Position numbers and translations under genes: made by a program. Shown piece after piece: positions 9,325 to 16,227 of a stretch of DNA of 40,128 nt. This DNA is from Cryomorphaceae bacterium (GTDB taxonomy: Bacteria > Bacteroidota > Bacteroidia > Flavobacteriales_D > SKUL01), in contig REDV01000043.1 of the NCBI GenBank assembly GCA_007695365.1, positions 1 through 40,128 on the forward strand. The letters run 5' to 3'. Position 1 is the stretch's first letter. Each line of letters opens with the position of its first letter. The notes below the pieces were generated by a model. The model did not search any database and was not told the DNA's origin. It was given only the letters and a program-made list of their open reading frames with translations.

Positions 9325-10444
9325 TGATTCTTAACCGTTGTCCAACCCGCAAGGTACTGTTTCTGCGGATTGCGTTCAATTCACAAATTTCCTGAATGCT
9401 AACGCCGTATTGCTGGGCTATCTTGTGCAAATAATCACCTTTCTCCACGCGGTGAATGGTAACGTTGGTGGTGCGCCCTACATACCAATGCGGCGTTTTG
9501 TGCAACACGAGGGTATCTCCAACAAGCGATTGGGTGCGGAAGTCAATAAGATTCTCGGGATTGACAGGCTCTCCGCGAAACCGCACTTCAAAGTGGAGAT
9601 GACTTCCGGTTGAGCGCCCTGAGCTTCCTCCCAAACCGATCACATCGCCGGCCTCCACAAAGTCACCGGCTTTCACTTTGAAACGGTGCAGGTGAGCGTA
9701 CAGTGTTTCCAAACCATTGTAATGGCGGATGACTACTACACGACCGTATCCGCCATAGAACCGGGCCACCCGCACCTGACCGGCAAAAGCAGCGTGCACA
9801 GGATCCCACACTTCCAAGTCCACGTCAATGCCCGAATGTCGCCTGCCATAGCGCCAGCCAAAGCGCGAAGTAACCGGCCCGCTGTGGGGGTGGTAGTAAT
9901 CGCACGACCACAAGGTGTCACGCAGTTTGAGGTAAAAACCCGTGTCGGGGTTGGTGTGGTTGAGCTTGTAGGGATGGGGGATTTCCTCATTCCACTCTCC
10001 GTAAAGCGAATGAGCAGGATGGGGTGAATCATGCGGAACTTCGGCAGCAAAAATAGAATGCCGTGCCCGCTGGTTCTCCAACATGGTGATGTAGAGATTG
10101 ATTTCATTGATCAAAGGGTAGGGAACTTCACTCAGGGTGAAGAGTGAATCTATGAGTGAGGCTACCTGAGCACGGGAAAGGTCACCCACCGATTGAATCA
10201 ATTTTAGCTGGGCAACCCGTTCGGGATCAAAATCATCGGTTAGCAGCAGCGAATCGAGTTGGGCGTTGTAACCGCGGTCAGGAAAAAAAGAGGGGCGCTC
10301 AATCAGCAGACTGTCTCCGTACATCACCACCGCCGAGGCCGTGTCCTTGCGCGTTTCGTGCCCGCCTGCCATCGGGTTGGTGCCGGCAAACAACCAGCCT
10401 GCCCACAAACTGAGTATGAGAATCAGCGCTTTTTTCAACCTCAT
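9317..10444 (-). CDS. M23-family peptidoglycan endopeptidase with C-terminal LysM
   Basis: The 375-residue secreted protein has a signal peptide ('MRLKKALILILSLWAGWLFAG'), an M23 (lysostaphin-type) domain at about residues 185-295, and a LysM domain at the C-terminus ('VEKGDYLHKIAQQYGVSIQEI', to the end). The M23 zinc ligands are visible: H and D in 'RHSGIDVD', and HxH in 'GSHLHFEVR'. This argues for an active enzyme and not a degenerate NlpD/EnvC-type activator. The frame is open to an ATG at 10507, but the ATG at 10444 starts a clean signal peptide. LysM would bind peptidoglycan in the periplasm. The outer-membrane protein gene follows with an 8-base overlap. Confidence 0.92.
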   Translation of the reverse strand: MRLKKALILILSLWAGWLFAGTNPMAGGHETRKDTASAVVMYGDSLLIERPSFFPDRGYNAQLDSLLLTDDFDPERVAQLKLIQSVGDLSRAQVASLIDSLFTLSEVPYPLINEINLYITMLENQRARHSIFAAEVPHDSPHPAHSLYGEWNEEIPHPYKLNHTNPDTGFYLKLRDTLWSCDYYHPHSGPVTSRFGWRYGRRHSGIDVDLEVWDPVHAAFAGQVRVARFYGGYGRVVVIRHYNGLETLYAHLHRFKVKAGDFVEAGDVIGLGGSSGRSTGSHLHFEVRFRGEPVNPENLIDFRTQSLVGDTLVLHKTPHWYVGRTTNVTIHRVEKGDYLHKIAQQYGVSIQEICELNAIRRNSTLRVGQRLRISG

Positions 10445-10459
10445 TCCTGATAAGATGCA

Positions 10460-10467
10460 CGAAAGTA
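10460..10467 (-). promoter_or_regulatory. Near-consensus promoter box (TAnnTTCG) for the M23 gene
   Basis: TACTTTCG on the minus strand differs from TAnnTTTG in one base and ends 15 bases before the ATG at 10444. It supports 10444 as the start. Confidence 0.4.
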
Positions 10468-10528
10468 AACAACAGGAACGGTTTTCAGTAAGTATGCTTG
10501 TGGCCATTATTCAAAGCCCATTGTGAAA

Positions 10529-10864
10529 TTACCCCGCTTTGATGGCCCCAATAATGGCCAGAACGATTGCCAAAAGTGTGAATATCAGCACAAAATTCCG
10601 GAAGTATGTGTTGGGGATAAATCTGCTGCGGTGTTTTCCAATGGCCTGGTAGTTGAGGGAATCTGCCGCTTTAAAATCCACTTTTCTCACTCCAAAAAGG
10701 TGGCGTTGCTGCCCCTCGTCTTCCTGGTCGCGCTCGTAGTGTATGCCATTGGCAGCAAGCAAAATTTCAAAATCATCGGCCACGTCTTTATTGCCGTAAA
10801 AGAACACCACGTAAGCCGGGTTGGTAGGGTGGTCGCGGTGATTGGTAAGATTCAGCAGTGCCAT
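10529..10864 (-). CDS. Small membrane protein with N-terminal DUF2007-like part
   Basis: The protein has 111 residues. A soluble N-terminal part ('AYVVFFYGNKDVADDFEILL', 'ANGIHYERD') has the beta-alpha-beta feel of DUF2007 'signal-transducing' domains, with a single transmembrane helix at the end ('FVLIFTLLAIVLAIIGAI', about residues 90-108). The family link is tentative. The ATG lies 6 bases after the nitroreductase stop codon, so it is the third gene of an operon with the thioredoxin-like protein and nitroreductase. Confidence 0.7.
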   Translation of the reverse strand: MALLNLTNHRDHPTNPAYVVFFYGNKDVADDFEILLAANGIHYERDQEDEGQQRHLFGVRKVDFKAADSLNYQAIGKHRSRFIPNTYFRNFVLIFTLLAIVLAIIGAIKAG

Positions 10865-10870
10865 TTCACG

Positions 10871-11461
10871 TCAGGATTCTATCCAGTTGGTCACATACTC
10901 GAGCGGTTTGCGGTGGCTTTTAGGCCAATCTGAAGCGGGATAGCCGAGGTAGATATACCCCAAAGCCTGATCGTCGGGAGCATCCAGTCCGAGTAGTTTC
11001 TTTGATGCATCGCTAAAAGCAAAACCTCCGGAACTCCAATAACTCCCCACGCCATACGCCGCAGCGTGCAACATCATGTTTTGCACCCCGCAGGCCACGG
11101 CCATTATCTCTTCAATTTCCGGGATTTTACCTGATTCCTGCCTTTTCATGCCCACGCCTACAATCACCGAAGTAGCCTCTGCGCGCGTTGCATAGCGGTT
11201 TACCTTGTGCTCAGAGAAACGATCTTCGGGCGTGTTTGCGCGATAATAGGCCTGCTGGGCCTCGGCCACGCGCATGGTTTCGTTGCCCATAAAAACGGTA
11301 AAGCGCCAGGGCTCTGTTTTGCCGTGTGTGGGGGCCCAAGTAGCCGAACGCAGAATGTTCTCTACAATTTCGCGGGCTACCTTGCGGGATGAGTATTGTT
11401 CGGGGTATATGGTGCGACGGTCTTTAATCAGATCGGCAATTTCACTCAGGTTGTACCTCAT
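10871..11461 (-). CDS. Nitroreductase family protein
   Basis: The protein has 196 residues. The start 'MRYNLSEIADLIKDRRTIYP' with the Arg-rich FMN-phosphate contact ('KDRRTIYPEQYSSRKV') and 'ILRSATWAPTHGKTEPWRF' are typical of FMN-dependent nitroreductases; 'GVGSYWSSGG' and 'ALGYIYLGYP' near the C-terminus complete the pattern. Such enzymes reduce nitro-aromatics, quinones or enones with NAD(P)H in the cytoplasm. The frame is open for 76 more codons upstream, but that stretch overlaps the thioredoxin-like gene and has no family character. The chosen ATG lies 1 base after that gene's stop, which suggests translational coupling. Confidence 0.92.
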   Translation of the reverse strand: MRYNLSEIADLIKDRRTIYPEQYSSRKVAREIVENILRSATWAPTHGKTEPWRFTVFMGNETMRVAEAQQAYYRANTPEDRFSEHKVNRYATRAEATSVIVGVGMKRQESGKIPEIEEIMAVACGVQNMMLHAAAYGVGSYWSSGGFAFSDASKKLLGLDAPDDQALGYIYLGYPASDWPKSHRKPLEYVTNWIES

Positions 11462-11462
11462 G

Positions 11463-12023
11463 CTAGTCTTTTTTCCATTTGATACTACAACCCATACTGG
11501 GCTCTTGTTGCCAGTCGATGATTTCTCCGCGAAGCACAGCATCCAGAGCCCGCCGCATGTCTGCACCACTGAGCGGAATATCGTTGCCAGGTGTGGAGCC
11601 ATCCAGCCTGCCGCGGTACACGCACCGACCAGCGGAGTCGAAGAGATTAAAATCGGGTGTACAGGCAGCTTCGTAGGCTCTCGCCACATCCTGCGATTCG
11701 TCGAAGAGATAGGCGAAAGGAAAATCTTCCTGTTCGGCCAGCTCTTTCATTTTCTCCGGAGAATCGGCCGGATAGCTTTCTGCATCGTTGGCGCTGATCG
11801 CCACAAATCCAATTCCTTTTGGCATGTATTCCCGGGCCAGTCTGATCAACTCTTCGCGCACATGAATCACATACGGACAATGGTTGCAGATAAACATCAC
11901 AAGGGTGCCTTTTTCTCCTCGAATGTCGGCAAAGGTTTTTTGCTCCCCTGAAACTACATCGGGAAGCCAGAAGTCAGGGGCTTCGAAACCAAGCTCTAAA
12001 GGGGTTGTTTGCGTAAGTGCCAT
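11463..12023 (-). CDS. Thioredoxin-like AhpC/TSA family protein
   Basis: The 186-residue cytoplasmic protein has a thioredoxin fold of the AhpC/TSA/redoxin type. Visible features are 'GFEAPDFWLPDV' at the N-terminus, the redox motif 'FICNHCPYV' (CxxC at about residues 50-53), the cis-Pro region ('ACTPDFNLFD'), and 'YRGRLDGSTP'. This is the family annotated as thioredoxin family protein with a CNHCPY signature, presumed to reduce disulfides or peroxides. It heads an operon with a nitroreductase and a small membrane protein, so a redox-stress role is plausible. It is divergent from the M28 peptidase gene; only 47 bases separate the two starts. Confidence 0.9.
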   Translation of the reverse strand: MALTQTTPLELGFEAPDFWLPDVVSGEQKTFADIRGEKGTLVMFICNHCPYVIHVREELIRLAREYMPKGIGFVAISANDAESYPADSPEKMKELAEQEDFPFAYLFDESQDVARAYEAACTPDFNLFDSAGRCVYRGRLDGSTPGNDIPLSGADMRRALDAVLRGEIIDWQQEPSMGCSIKWKKD

Positions 12024-12042
12024 AGCAAGGGTTTTAGACTGG

Positions 12043-12050
12043 CGAAGTTA
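12043..12050 (-). promoter_or_regulatory. Near-consensus promoter box (TAnnTTCG) for the thioredoxin-like operon
   Basis: TAACTTCG on the minus strand ends 19 bases before the ATG at 12023. It differs from TAnnTTTG by one base. It lies close to the divergent plus-strand box, so the two promoters must compete for the same 47-base gap. Confidence 0.4.
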
Positions 12051-12057
12051 TTAATTC

Positions 12058-12065
12058 TATCTTTG
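12058..12065 (+). promoter_or_regulatory. TAnnTTTG promoter box for the M28 peptidase gene
   Basis: TATCTTTG matches the consensus exactly and ends only 5 bases before the ATG at 12071, so the transcript would start at or next to the start codon. Confidence 0.6.
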
Positions 12066-12070
12066 TACTT

Positions 12071-13447
12071 ATGCCTGCACGCCTGTTATTACTCGTCTTT
12101 ACGGTTCTTATCGGTACGGACATCTGCGCCCAAAAACTCGATTCGCTGATGATTCGGCGCATCTTTGACGAAGCACTTACCCGCGGTCACAGTTACGACA
12201 ACCTGCGCGAATTGTGCAAAGACGTAGGGCATCGTCTTACCGGCTCGGAGGGCGCCAAAAAAGCCGAGCAGTGGGGCGCCAACAAGATGCGTTCTTACGG
12301 TTTCAAAAACGTGGAGCTTCAGCCCTTTGAAGCACCTTATTGGGTGCGTGGCGATGTGGAGCGAGGTCATTTAAACAATCCTCACCGCGTGCTGAATATT
12401 TCTGCGCTTGGTGGGTCTGTGGGTACCAATGGCCCGCTTACGGCAGAGGTGATTGAGGTGTCTGGAACGGCTCAACTCGAAAAGATGAACCCTGCAGACA
12501 TTGAGGGGAAATGGGTTTTTATTAACGCTCCGATGAATCCAAAGTTGATCGACACTTTTCATGCCTACGGACCTTGCTCTCGGGAGCGCTGGGTGGGTGC
12601 TGCGGAATCGGCCCGCTTTGGAGCCGCCGGGGTGCTGTTGCGCTCAGTTACCTTGCGCGCTGACGATTTTCCGCATACGGGTGTGATGGGATACAACGAC
12701 ACCATTCCCAAAATTCCTGCCGTGGCCATCAGTACCAACGACGCCCATCACCTGAGTAATTTGCTTCGAAAACAAAAAGTTACCGCCACTGTTGAACTGA
12801 ATTGCGAAGACCGCGGAACCACCACGGCCCACAACGTAATCGGCGAAATTAAAGGCAGGGAGCACCCCGAAAAAATCATTGTGGTGGGGGCGCACCTTGA
12901 TTCCTGGGATATTGGCGAAGGGGCCCACGACGACGGCGCAGGAGTGGTGCAGGCATTGGAAGTATTGCGTCTCTTCAAGGCCATGGAGTACGGCCCGAGG
13001 CACACCATTCGCTGCGTGTTGTACATGAACGAGGAGAACGGTGCGGAAGGCGCCAAAGCCTATGCCGATAGGGTGAAATCCAAAGGCGAAGTGCATTTGG
13101 CGGCACTTGAAAGCGACCGGGGAGGATTTACTCCACGTGGGTTTTCGGTGGATGCCCGCGACGACCAACGCGAATATTTGCAGCAGTTTAAAAAATTGCT
13201 TGAGCCGTATTTTCTTCATCTGATGGAGCCGGGCTACTCGGGTGTGGATGTGGGTTTTTTGCGCAACGGCGAAACCACGCTCATTGGTTTTGTGCCCGAC
13301 AGTCAACGGTATTTCGACGTGCACCACAGTGCCAACGACGTGTTTGAGCAGGTAAACAAACGAGAATTGGAGTTGGGAAGCGCGTCTATCGCGGCGCTCA
13401 TTTACCTCATTGATCAATACGGACTGCCCCAAAAAGTGGCACCCTAA
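12071..13447 (+). CDS. M28-family metallopeptidase with inserted PA domain
   Basis: The protein has 458 residues and a signal peptide ('LLLLVFTVLIGTDICAQ', cleavage near residue 20), so it is exported. 'YDNLRELCKDVGHRLTGSEG' is the typical M28 front part. A PA-like segment follows (about 130-250), then the catalytic part: H and D in 'VGAHLDSWD' (near residue 275), D in 'GAHDDGAG', the Glu pair in 'MNEENGAEG', an acidic residue in 'LESDRGG', and the last His in 'DVHHSANDVFE'. All five expected zinc ligands appear to be present, so it should be an active aminopeptidase or carboxypeptidase, related to plasma glutamate carboxypeptidase. There is no T9SS domain, so it is probably periplasmic. Confidence 0.93.
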   Translation: MPARLLLLVFTVLIGTDICAQKLDSLMIRRIFDEALTRGHSYDNLRELCKDVGHRLTGSEGAKKAEQWGANKMRSYGFKNVELQPFEAPYWVRGDVERGHLNNPHRVLNISALGGSVGTNGPLTAEVIEVSGTAQLEKMNPADIEGKWVFINAPMNPKLIDTFHAYGPCSRERWVGAAESARFGAAGVLLRSVTLRADDFPHTGVMGYNDTIPKIPAVAISTNDAHHLSNLLRKQKVTATVELNCEDRGTTTAHNVIGEIKGREHPEKIIVVGAHLDSWDIGEGAHDDGAGVVQALEVLRLFKAMEYGPRHTIRCVLYMNEENGAEGAKAYADRVKSKGEVHLAALESDRGGFTPRGFSVDARDDQREYLQQFKKLLEPYFLHLMEPGYSGVDVGFLRNGETTLIGFVPDSQRYFDVHHSANDVFEQVNKRELELGSASIAALIYLIDQYGLPQKVAP

Positions 13448-13490
13448 TCCCAAAAAATCTTATTGATTATCGCCGTTATGGTGTTTTGCG

Positions 13491-13498
13491 TACCTTCG
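13491..13498 (+). promoter_or_regulatory. Near-consensus promoter box (TAnnTTCG)
   Basis: TACCTTCG ends 4 bases before the ATG at 13503. It has one mismatch to TAnnTTTG, and its placement matches the leaderless-type spacing seen at 12071 and 32613. Confidence 0.4.
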
Positions 13499-13502
13499 GT
13501 GT

Positions 13503-14009
13503 ATGCGATTTTTCTCCAATCCGTACAAAGGTCCTTCGGGTGCGGGCGATGAGCCGCCCATTAAGCTTTCGCAGCGCACGCGTTGGCTGGTATTGATTTC
13601 GTTTTTGGCGGGTGCCTTGCTGTTGGTAGATCAGCAGTTAGAGACCGAGTTTGTAGCTGCCCCTATTGAAGATATTGACCTTTCATCCCGGAGGGTGAGC
13701 ACGGCCAAGGGAGGTTTTTTGGCGGAATTTGAACACTTGGGTGGGCCCAAACTTGAGACCGGTGAGTTGGTGGTGATGGAGAGAAGCCGGATTACCAAAA
13801 CCGTGGTGGCTTACCGGAGCTACGAGGCCGTCCTGGTAGATACGCCCCGCGAAAACATCTTTACCTACTGGCCACTTACGTTGGCTCTTGTAATCACTTC
13901 GTTGGTCTTGGTGGCAGGTTGGAACCGCATCGGTATCCGTATTGAACTGCTGGCTATTAACTTGATTCTACTGATAGTGGTGTCGGTTTTCTACTTTATT
14001 TCGAGATGA
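13503..14009 (+). CDS. Membrane protein of unknown function, three helices
   Basis: The 168-residue protein has one hydrophobic segment at about residues 28-44 and two at about 120-140 and 145-165, separated by a soluble domain of some 75 residues rich in charged strands. The family is not recognised. The last 88 bases of the gene, including the stop codon, recur at 15505-15592 as a separate fragment on the other side of the first DUF4143 ATPase gene. The original gene appears intact: it has a promoter-like box and a continuous frame. Confidence 0.8.
   Translation: MRFFSNPYKGPSGAGDEPPIKLSQRTRWLVLISFLAGALLLVDQQLETEFVAAPIEDIDLSSRRVSTAKGGFLAEFEHLGGPKLETGELVVMERSRITKTVVAYRSYEAVLVDTPRENIFTYWPLTLALVITSLVLVAGWNRIGIRIELLAINLILLIVVSVFYFISR
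13922..14009 (+). repeat. Direct repeat copy 1 (gene 3' end)
   Basis: These 88 bases form the 3' end of the three-helix protein gene and are repeated in the same orientation at 15505-15592. By hand count 78 of 88 bases match without gaps. Both copies end exactly at the TGA stop codon. Confidence 0.9.
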
Positions 14010-14125
14010 AGTGCTGCGCGCTTTTTTTTTTGAATCAGGAATTACTCCTGGCCGGGTTTTGTGGTAAGTGTAGTCACAGAGCTACCAGCGAAGGCGATTC
14101 GGTGTGCTAAAGTCAAACCTATTAG

Positions 14126-15334
14126 TCAGTACAAAAAACCGAAGAGCCAGAGCGGGATTTTGTTTTTGAATCCGTACTCGATATTGTCGGCCGCAATATA
14201 GGCCTCCTGAATTCCCTCAAGTTGCATGAAATCCTTGCCTTTACCACCGATTTCAAAGGTGTAGCGTTCGTCAACCAAAAAATCGCCTTTACCGGGGTAT
14301 TGTAAACGATGGCTGTATGAAAGCTGATTGGCGAAGAAAGTTTCGCGCAAGCTACCGGTGTTTATGCCTTCGCCCGAGAGGGCGTACATCAGGTTGGTGT
14401 TATCAGGATAAATCTTGAGGGGCTTTTGAAGCTTGCTGATTCCCTTCGTCTCTTTGAACAGGTTTCGGGTAAGTTTTACTTCGTCCAGGTAATGTAGGTA
14501 AGACAGCAGCGTAATGCGTTGCATACCCATTTTTGCGCTCAACCCGGAAACGTTTGGTACAAATGGAACGGATTGCGACAGGATGTACAACAATTGTTTT
14601 ATTCGGTGTACGTAGCTGATATCCACCCCGCGCAACAGCGGCAGCTCTATCTCAAGAATCATATTGACCACTTCGCGCAGTTTCATGTAATAGAGGTCGG
14701 GCTGCTCGTAGTAGAAGGGAAAGTAACCATGTGCGAGATAATTCCCGAAATGGGCAAGAGGCTTTATGCTCTGGATGATTTCGGGCACAACCTCATGGTG
14801 GTGGTTCAGCGCATCCGTTAGGGATATCCGGACAGGTTCTTCTCCTGTTTGTAATGCCAGGTATTCTCTGAAAGATAAACCTTGAAGCTCATATACCACG
14901 GCCCGGCGGCTAAGATCGGCACGGGCATTCAAAATATCGAGCAGGGAAGAGCCTGTGAAAACAATTTTTAAGTCAGGATAAGCATCGTAAATGTTCTTCA
15001 GTTCCTCCGACCAATTCGGGTAGCGGTGTACCTCATCCACAAAAAGGATTTTGCCACCGTACTTTTCAAAGGAATCAACAAGATCCATAAGTGTGCAATT
15101 GGCGAGCAAAATGGAATCCATTGATACGTACAATAACGCATGAGCCTGCTTGCCTGATTTGAGTTTGATGTATTGCAGCAACAAGGTGGTTTTACCAACT
15201 CCGCGAGGTCCTTTGATTCCGATAAGGCGGGCATTCCAGTTTATTTCGCCCATGAGGCTGCGAACAAATTTGACAGAAGTACTTTTGACTAGCTTATTGT
15301 GCTGAGCGTAGAGCTGTTCGAGTACGGTTTGCAT
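14126..15334 (-). CDS. AAA+ ATPase with DUF4143 C-terminal domain (ATPase 1)
   Basis: The 402-residue protein belongs to the AAA_14/DUF4143 family of P-loop ATPases. Walker A is GPRGVGKTT (residues 42-50), Walker B is 'ILFVDEVHRYPNW', and sensor-like 'IVFTGSSLLDI' follows. The C-terminal region has a restriction-endonuclease-like pattern, 'GDFLVDERYTFEIGGKGKDF', which reads as the D...E-I-GG-K core of a PD-(D/E)xK-type fold. Known for the family: common, often multi-copy and patchily distributed in Bacteroidota, with no firm function. The gene lies between two direct copies of the neighbouring gene's 3' end, and nested inverted repeats sit just upstream of its start. There is no partner gene next to it. 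Confidence 0.93.
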   Translation of the reverse strand: MQTVLEQLYAQHNKLVKSTSVKFVRSLMGEINWNARLIGIKGPRGVGKTTLLLQYIKLKSGKQAHALLYVSMDSILLANCTLMDLVDSFEKYGGKILFVDEVHRYPNWSEELKNIYDAYPDLKIVFTGSSLLDILNARADLSRRAVVYELQGLSFREYLALQTGEEPVRISLTDALNHHHEVVPEIIQSIKPLAHFGNYLAHGYFPFYYEQPDLYYMKLREVVNMILEIELPLLRGVDISYVHRIKQLLYILSQSVPFVPNVSGLSAKMGMQRITLLSYLHYLDEVKLTRNLFKETKGISKLQKPLKIYPDNTNLMYALSGEGINTGSLRETFFANQLSYSHRLQYPGKGDFLVDERYTFEIGGKGKDFMQLEGIQEAYIAADNIEYGFKNKIPLWLFGFLY

Positions 15335-15351
15335 CCTGCGAAGTTAGATTA

Positions 15352-15397
15352 TTTGTTTGTTGTATCAAACAAAAGGTGAAATAAATGTTTGATGCAA
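15352..15397. repeat. Nested inverted repeats upstream of ATPase 1
   Basis: Two overlapping dyads lie 18-63 bases upstream of the ATPase 1 start. One is TTTGTTTG (15352-15359) with CAAACAAA (15366-15373), a perfect 8-bp repeat with a 6-base spacer. The other is TTGTATCAAACA (15360-15371) with TGTTTGATGCAA (15386-15397), matching in 11 of 12 positions with a 14-base spacer. The position suggests an operator, but a hairpin in the transcript leader is also possible. Confidence 0.7.
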
Positions 15398-15502
15398 TAT
15401 ACAAAACATTGCTAAAATGCTTCGTTGCGAAAACAAATTGCAGTTCCTCGTACTCAGTTTTATCCCGGAAGAGTCAGTGAATATGAAGGTGTCAGGGTAA
15501 GC

Positions 15503-15592
15503 ATGAACCGCATCGGTATCCGCATTGAACTTCTGGCTGTTGACCTGATTCTACTGATAGCGGTATCGGTGTTTTACTTTATTTCGAGGTGA
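15503..15592 (+). pseudogene. Duplicated 3' fragment of the three-helix protein gene (direct repeat copy 2)
   Basis: An ATG at 15503 opens a 29-codon frame whose translation from the second codon matches the last 28 residues of the protein encoded at 13503-14009, with three conservative changes (I to V, N to D, V to A). Of the 10 base differences to copy 1, seven are synonymous. No homologous upstream part is evident, so this is a remnant or a transplanted gene end and not a full gene. Confidence 0.85.
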
Positions 15593-15622
15593 GTTATGCC
15601 ATAAAGTTACAGCAAGAGTTTC

Positions 15623-15985
15623 TCACGCCAACACCCACAAAACGATGGCTACCAACGCCGGAATGGCCTGAAACACAAAAATCTTTTTGCTTGCGCTGAA
15701 GCCGCCGTAAATACCGGCAACAGCTACACACCCCAAAAAGAAAAGCGCAATGTTTTTTGACCACACGCTATCGGTCACAAGAAGAGACCAGATAAGTCCG
15801 GCGGAAAGAAAGCCGTTGTAAAGACCCTGATTGGCCGCCAGCACTTTCGTGGGTTCAAACAAATGAGCAGGAAGCGATCTGAAGGTGTGTTTGCCAATGG
15901 TTTCCCAGGCAAACATTTCGAAATACATGAAGTACAGGTGCTCTATAGCTACAAGGGCGGTTATAATTTTTGCAGCAGTTACCAT
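15623..15985 (-). CDS. DUF1304 family membrane protein (intact copy)
   Basis: The 120-residue protein has four predicted helices, the usual size and layout of DUF1304 proteins: 'KIITALVAIEHLYFMYFEMF' (helix 1), the conserved 'LAANQGLYNGFLSAGL' (helix 2), 'IALFFLGCVAVAGIYGGFSA' (helix 3) and a C-terminal helix. The frame opens at 16006, but the ATG at 15985 fits the family start. The function of DUF1304 is unknown. A second copy, broken after 'GLYNG', lies at 17736-17907, and the sequences upstream of both starts are also alike ('CGTAAATATGGGG' on the plus strand in both), so a segment including the promoter region was duplicated. Confidence 0.88.
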   Translation of the reverse strand: MVTAAKIITALVAIEHLYFMYFEMFAWETIGKHTFRSLPAHLFEPTKVLAANQGLYNGFLSAGLIWSLLVTDSVWSKNIALFFLGCVAVAGIYGGFSASKKIFVFQAIPALVAIVLWVLA

Positions 15986-16076
15986 GTGGTTGGTTGTTGG
16001 TAGCAATGATTTTAACTCCTCGTAAATATGGGGAATTAATTAGTGAGCGGGTTGATAGTTTAGATTCGGCCACTCC

Positions 16077-16196
16077 TTACACACTTTTCAGCGAACGAAA
16101 CTTACTCGTAGTGCGCAAATCACTGTAGCGCGGGTCGGTGAGGAGGGCGGCCTTTTGCATGAGGGTGATATTGGCAATTAGATCGTCTAAGTGCAT
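16077..16196 (-). pseudogene. Fragment T, copy A (C-terminal gene remnant)
   Basis: This 39-codon frame translates to a peptide containing 'MQKAALL' and 'SDLRTTSKFRSLKS', followed by a stop. A closely similar segment ('MQKAAII', 'SDLRTTSKFRSLKS') is fused to the truncated DUF1304 copy at 17395-17907. About 68 of 80 bases match between 16081-16160 and 17576-17655. It has the look of the C-terminal tail of a longer protein whose front part is lost; the parent family is not recognised. Confidence 0.7.
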
Positions 16197-16227
16197 TGAT
16201 GAATAGCACTTATGCTTTTTTTATTTA

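Noticed and set aside
10871-11689. Longer nitroreductase start at 11689
   Set aside because: The extra 76 codons overlap the thioredoxin-like gene and lack family character; the ATG at 11461, 1 base after that gene's stop, fits the family N-terminus.
12644-13453. Minus-strand frame of 269 codons opposite the M28 peptidase
   Set aside because: It is the antisense of a clear peptidase gene and shows no recognisable domain or start signal.
14010-14030. Possible terminator after the three-helix protein gene
   Set aside because: A T-run follows GCGCGC, but the stem is too short and weak to call with confidence.
13922-15592. Calling the 88-base repeats classical attachment sites or transposon target duplications
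   Set aside because: They are too long and too divergent (about 11%) for a recent target-site duplication, and no integrase or transposase is present; only the repeat itself is claimed.
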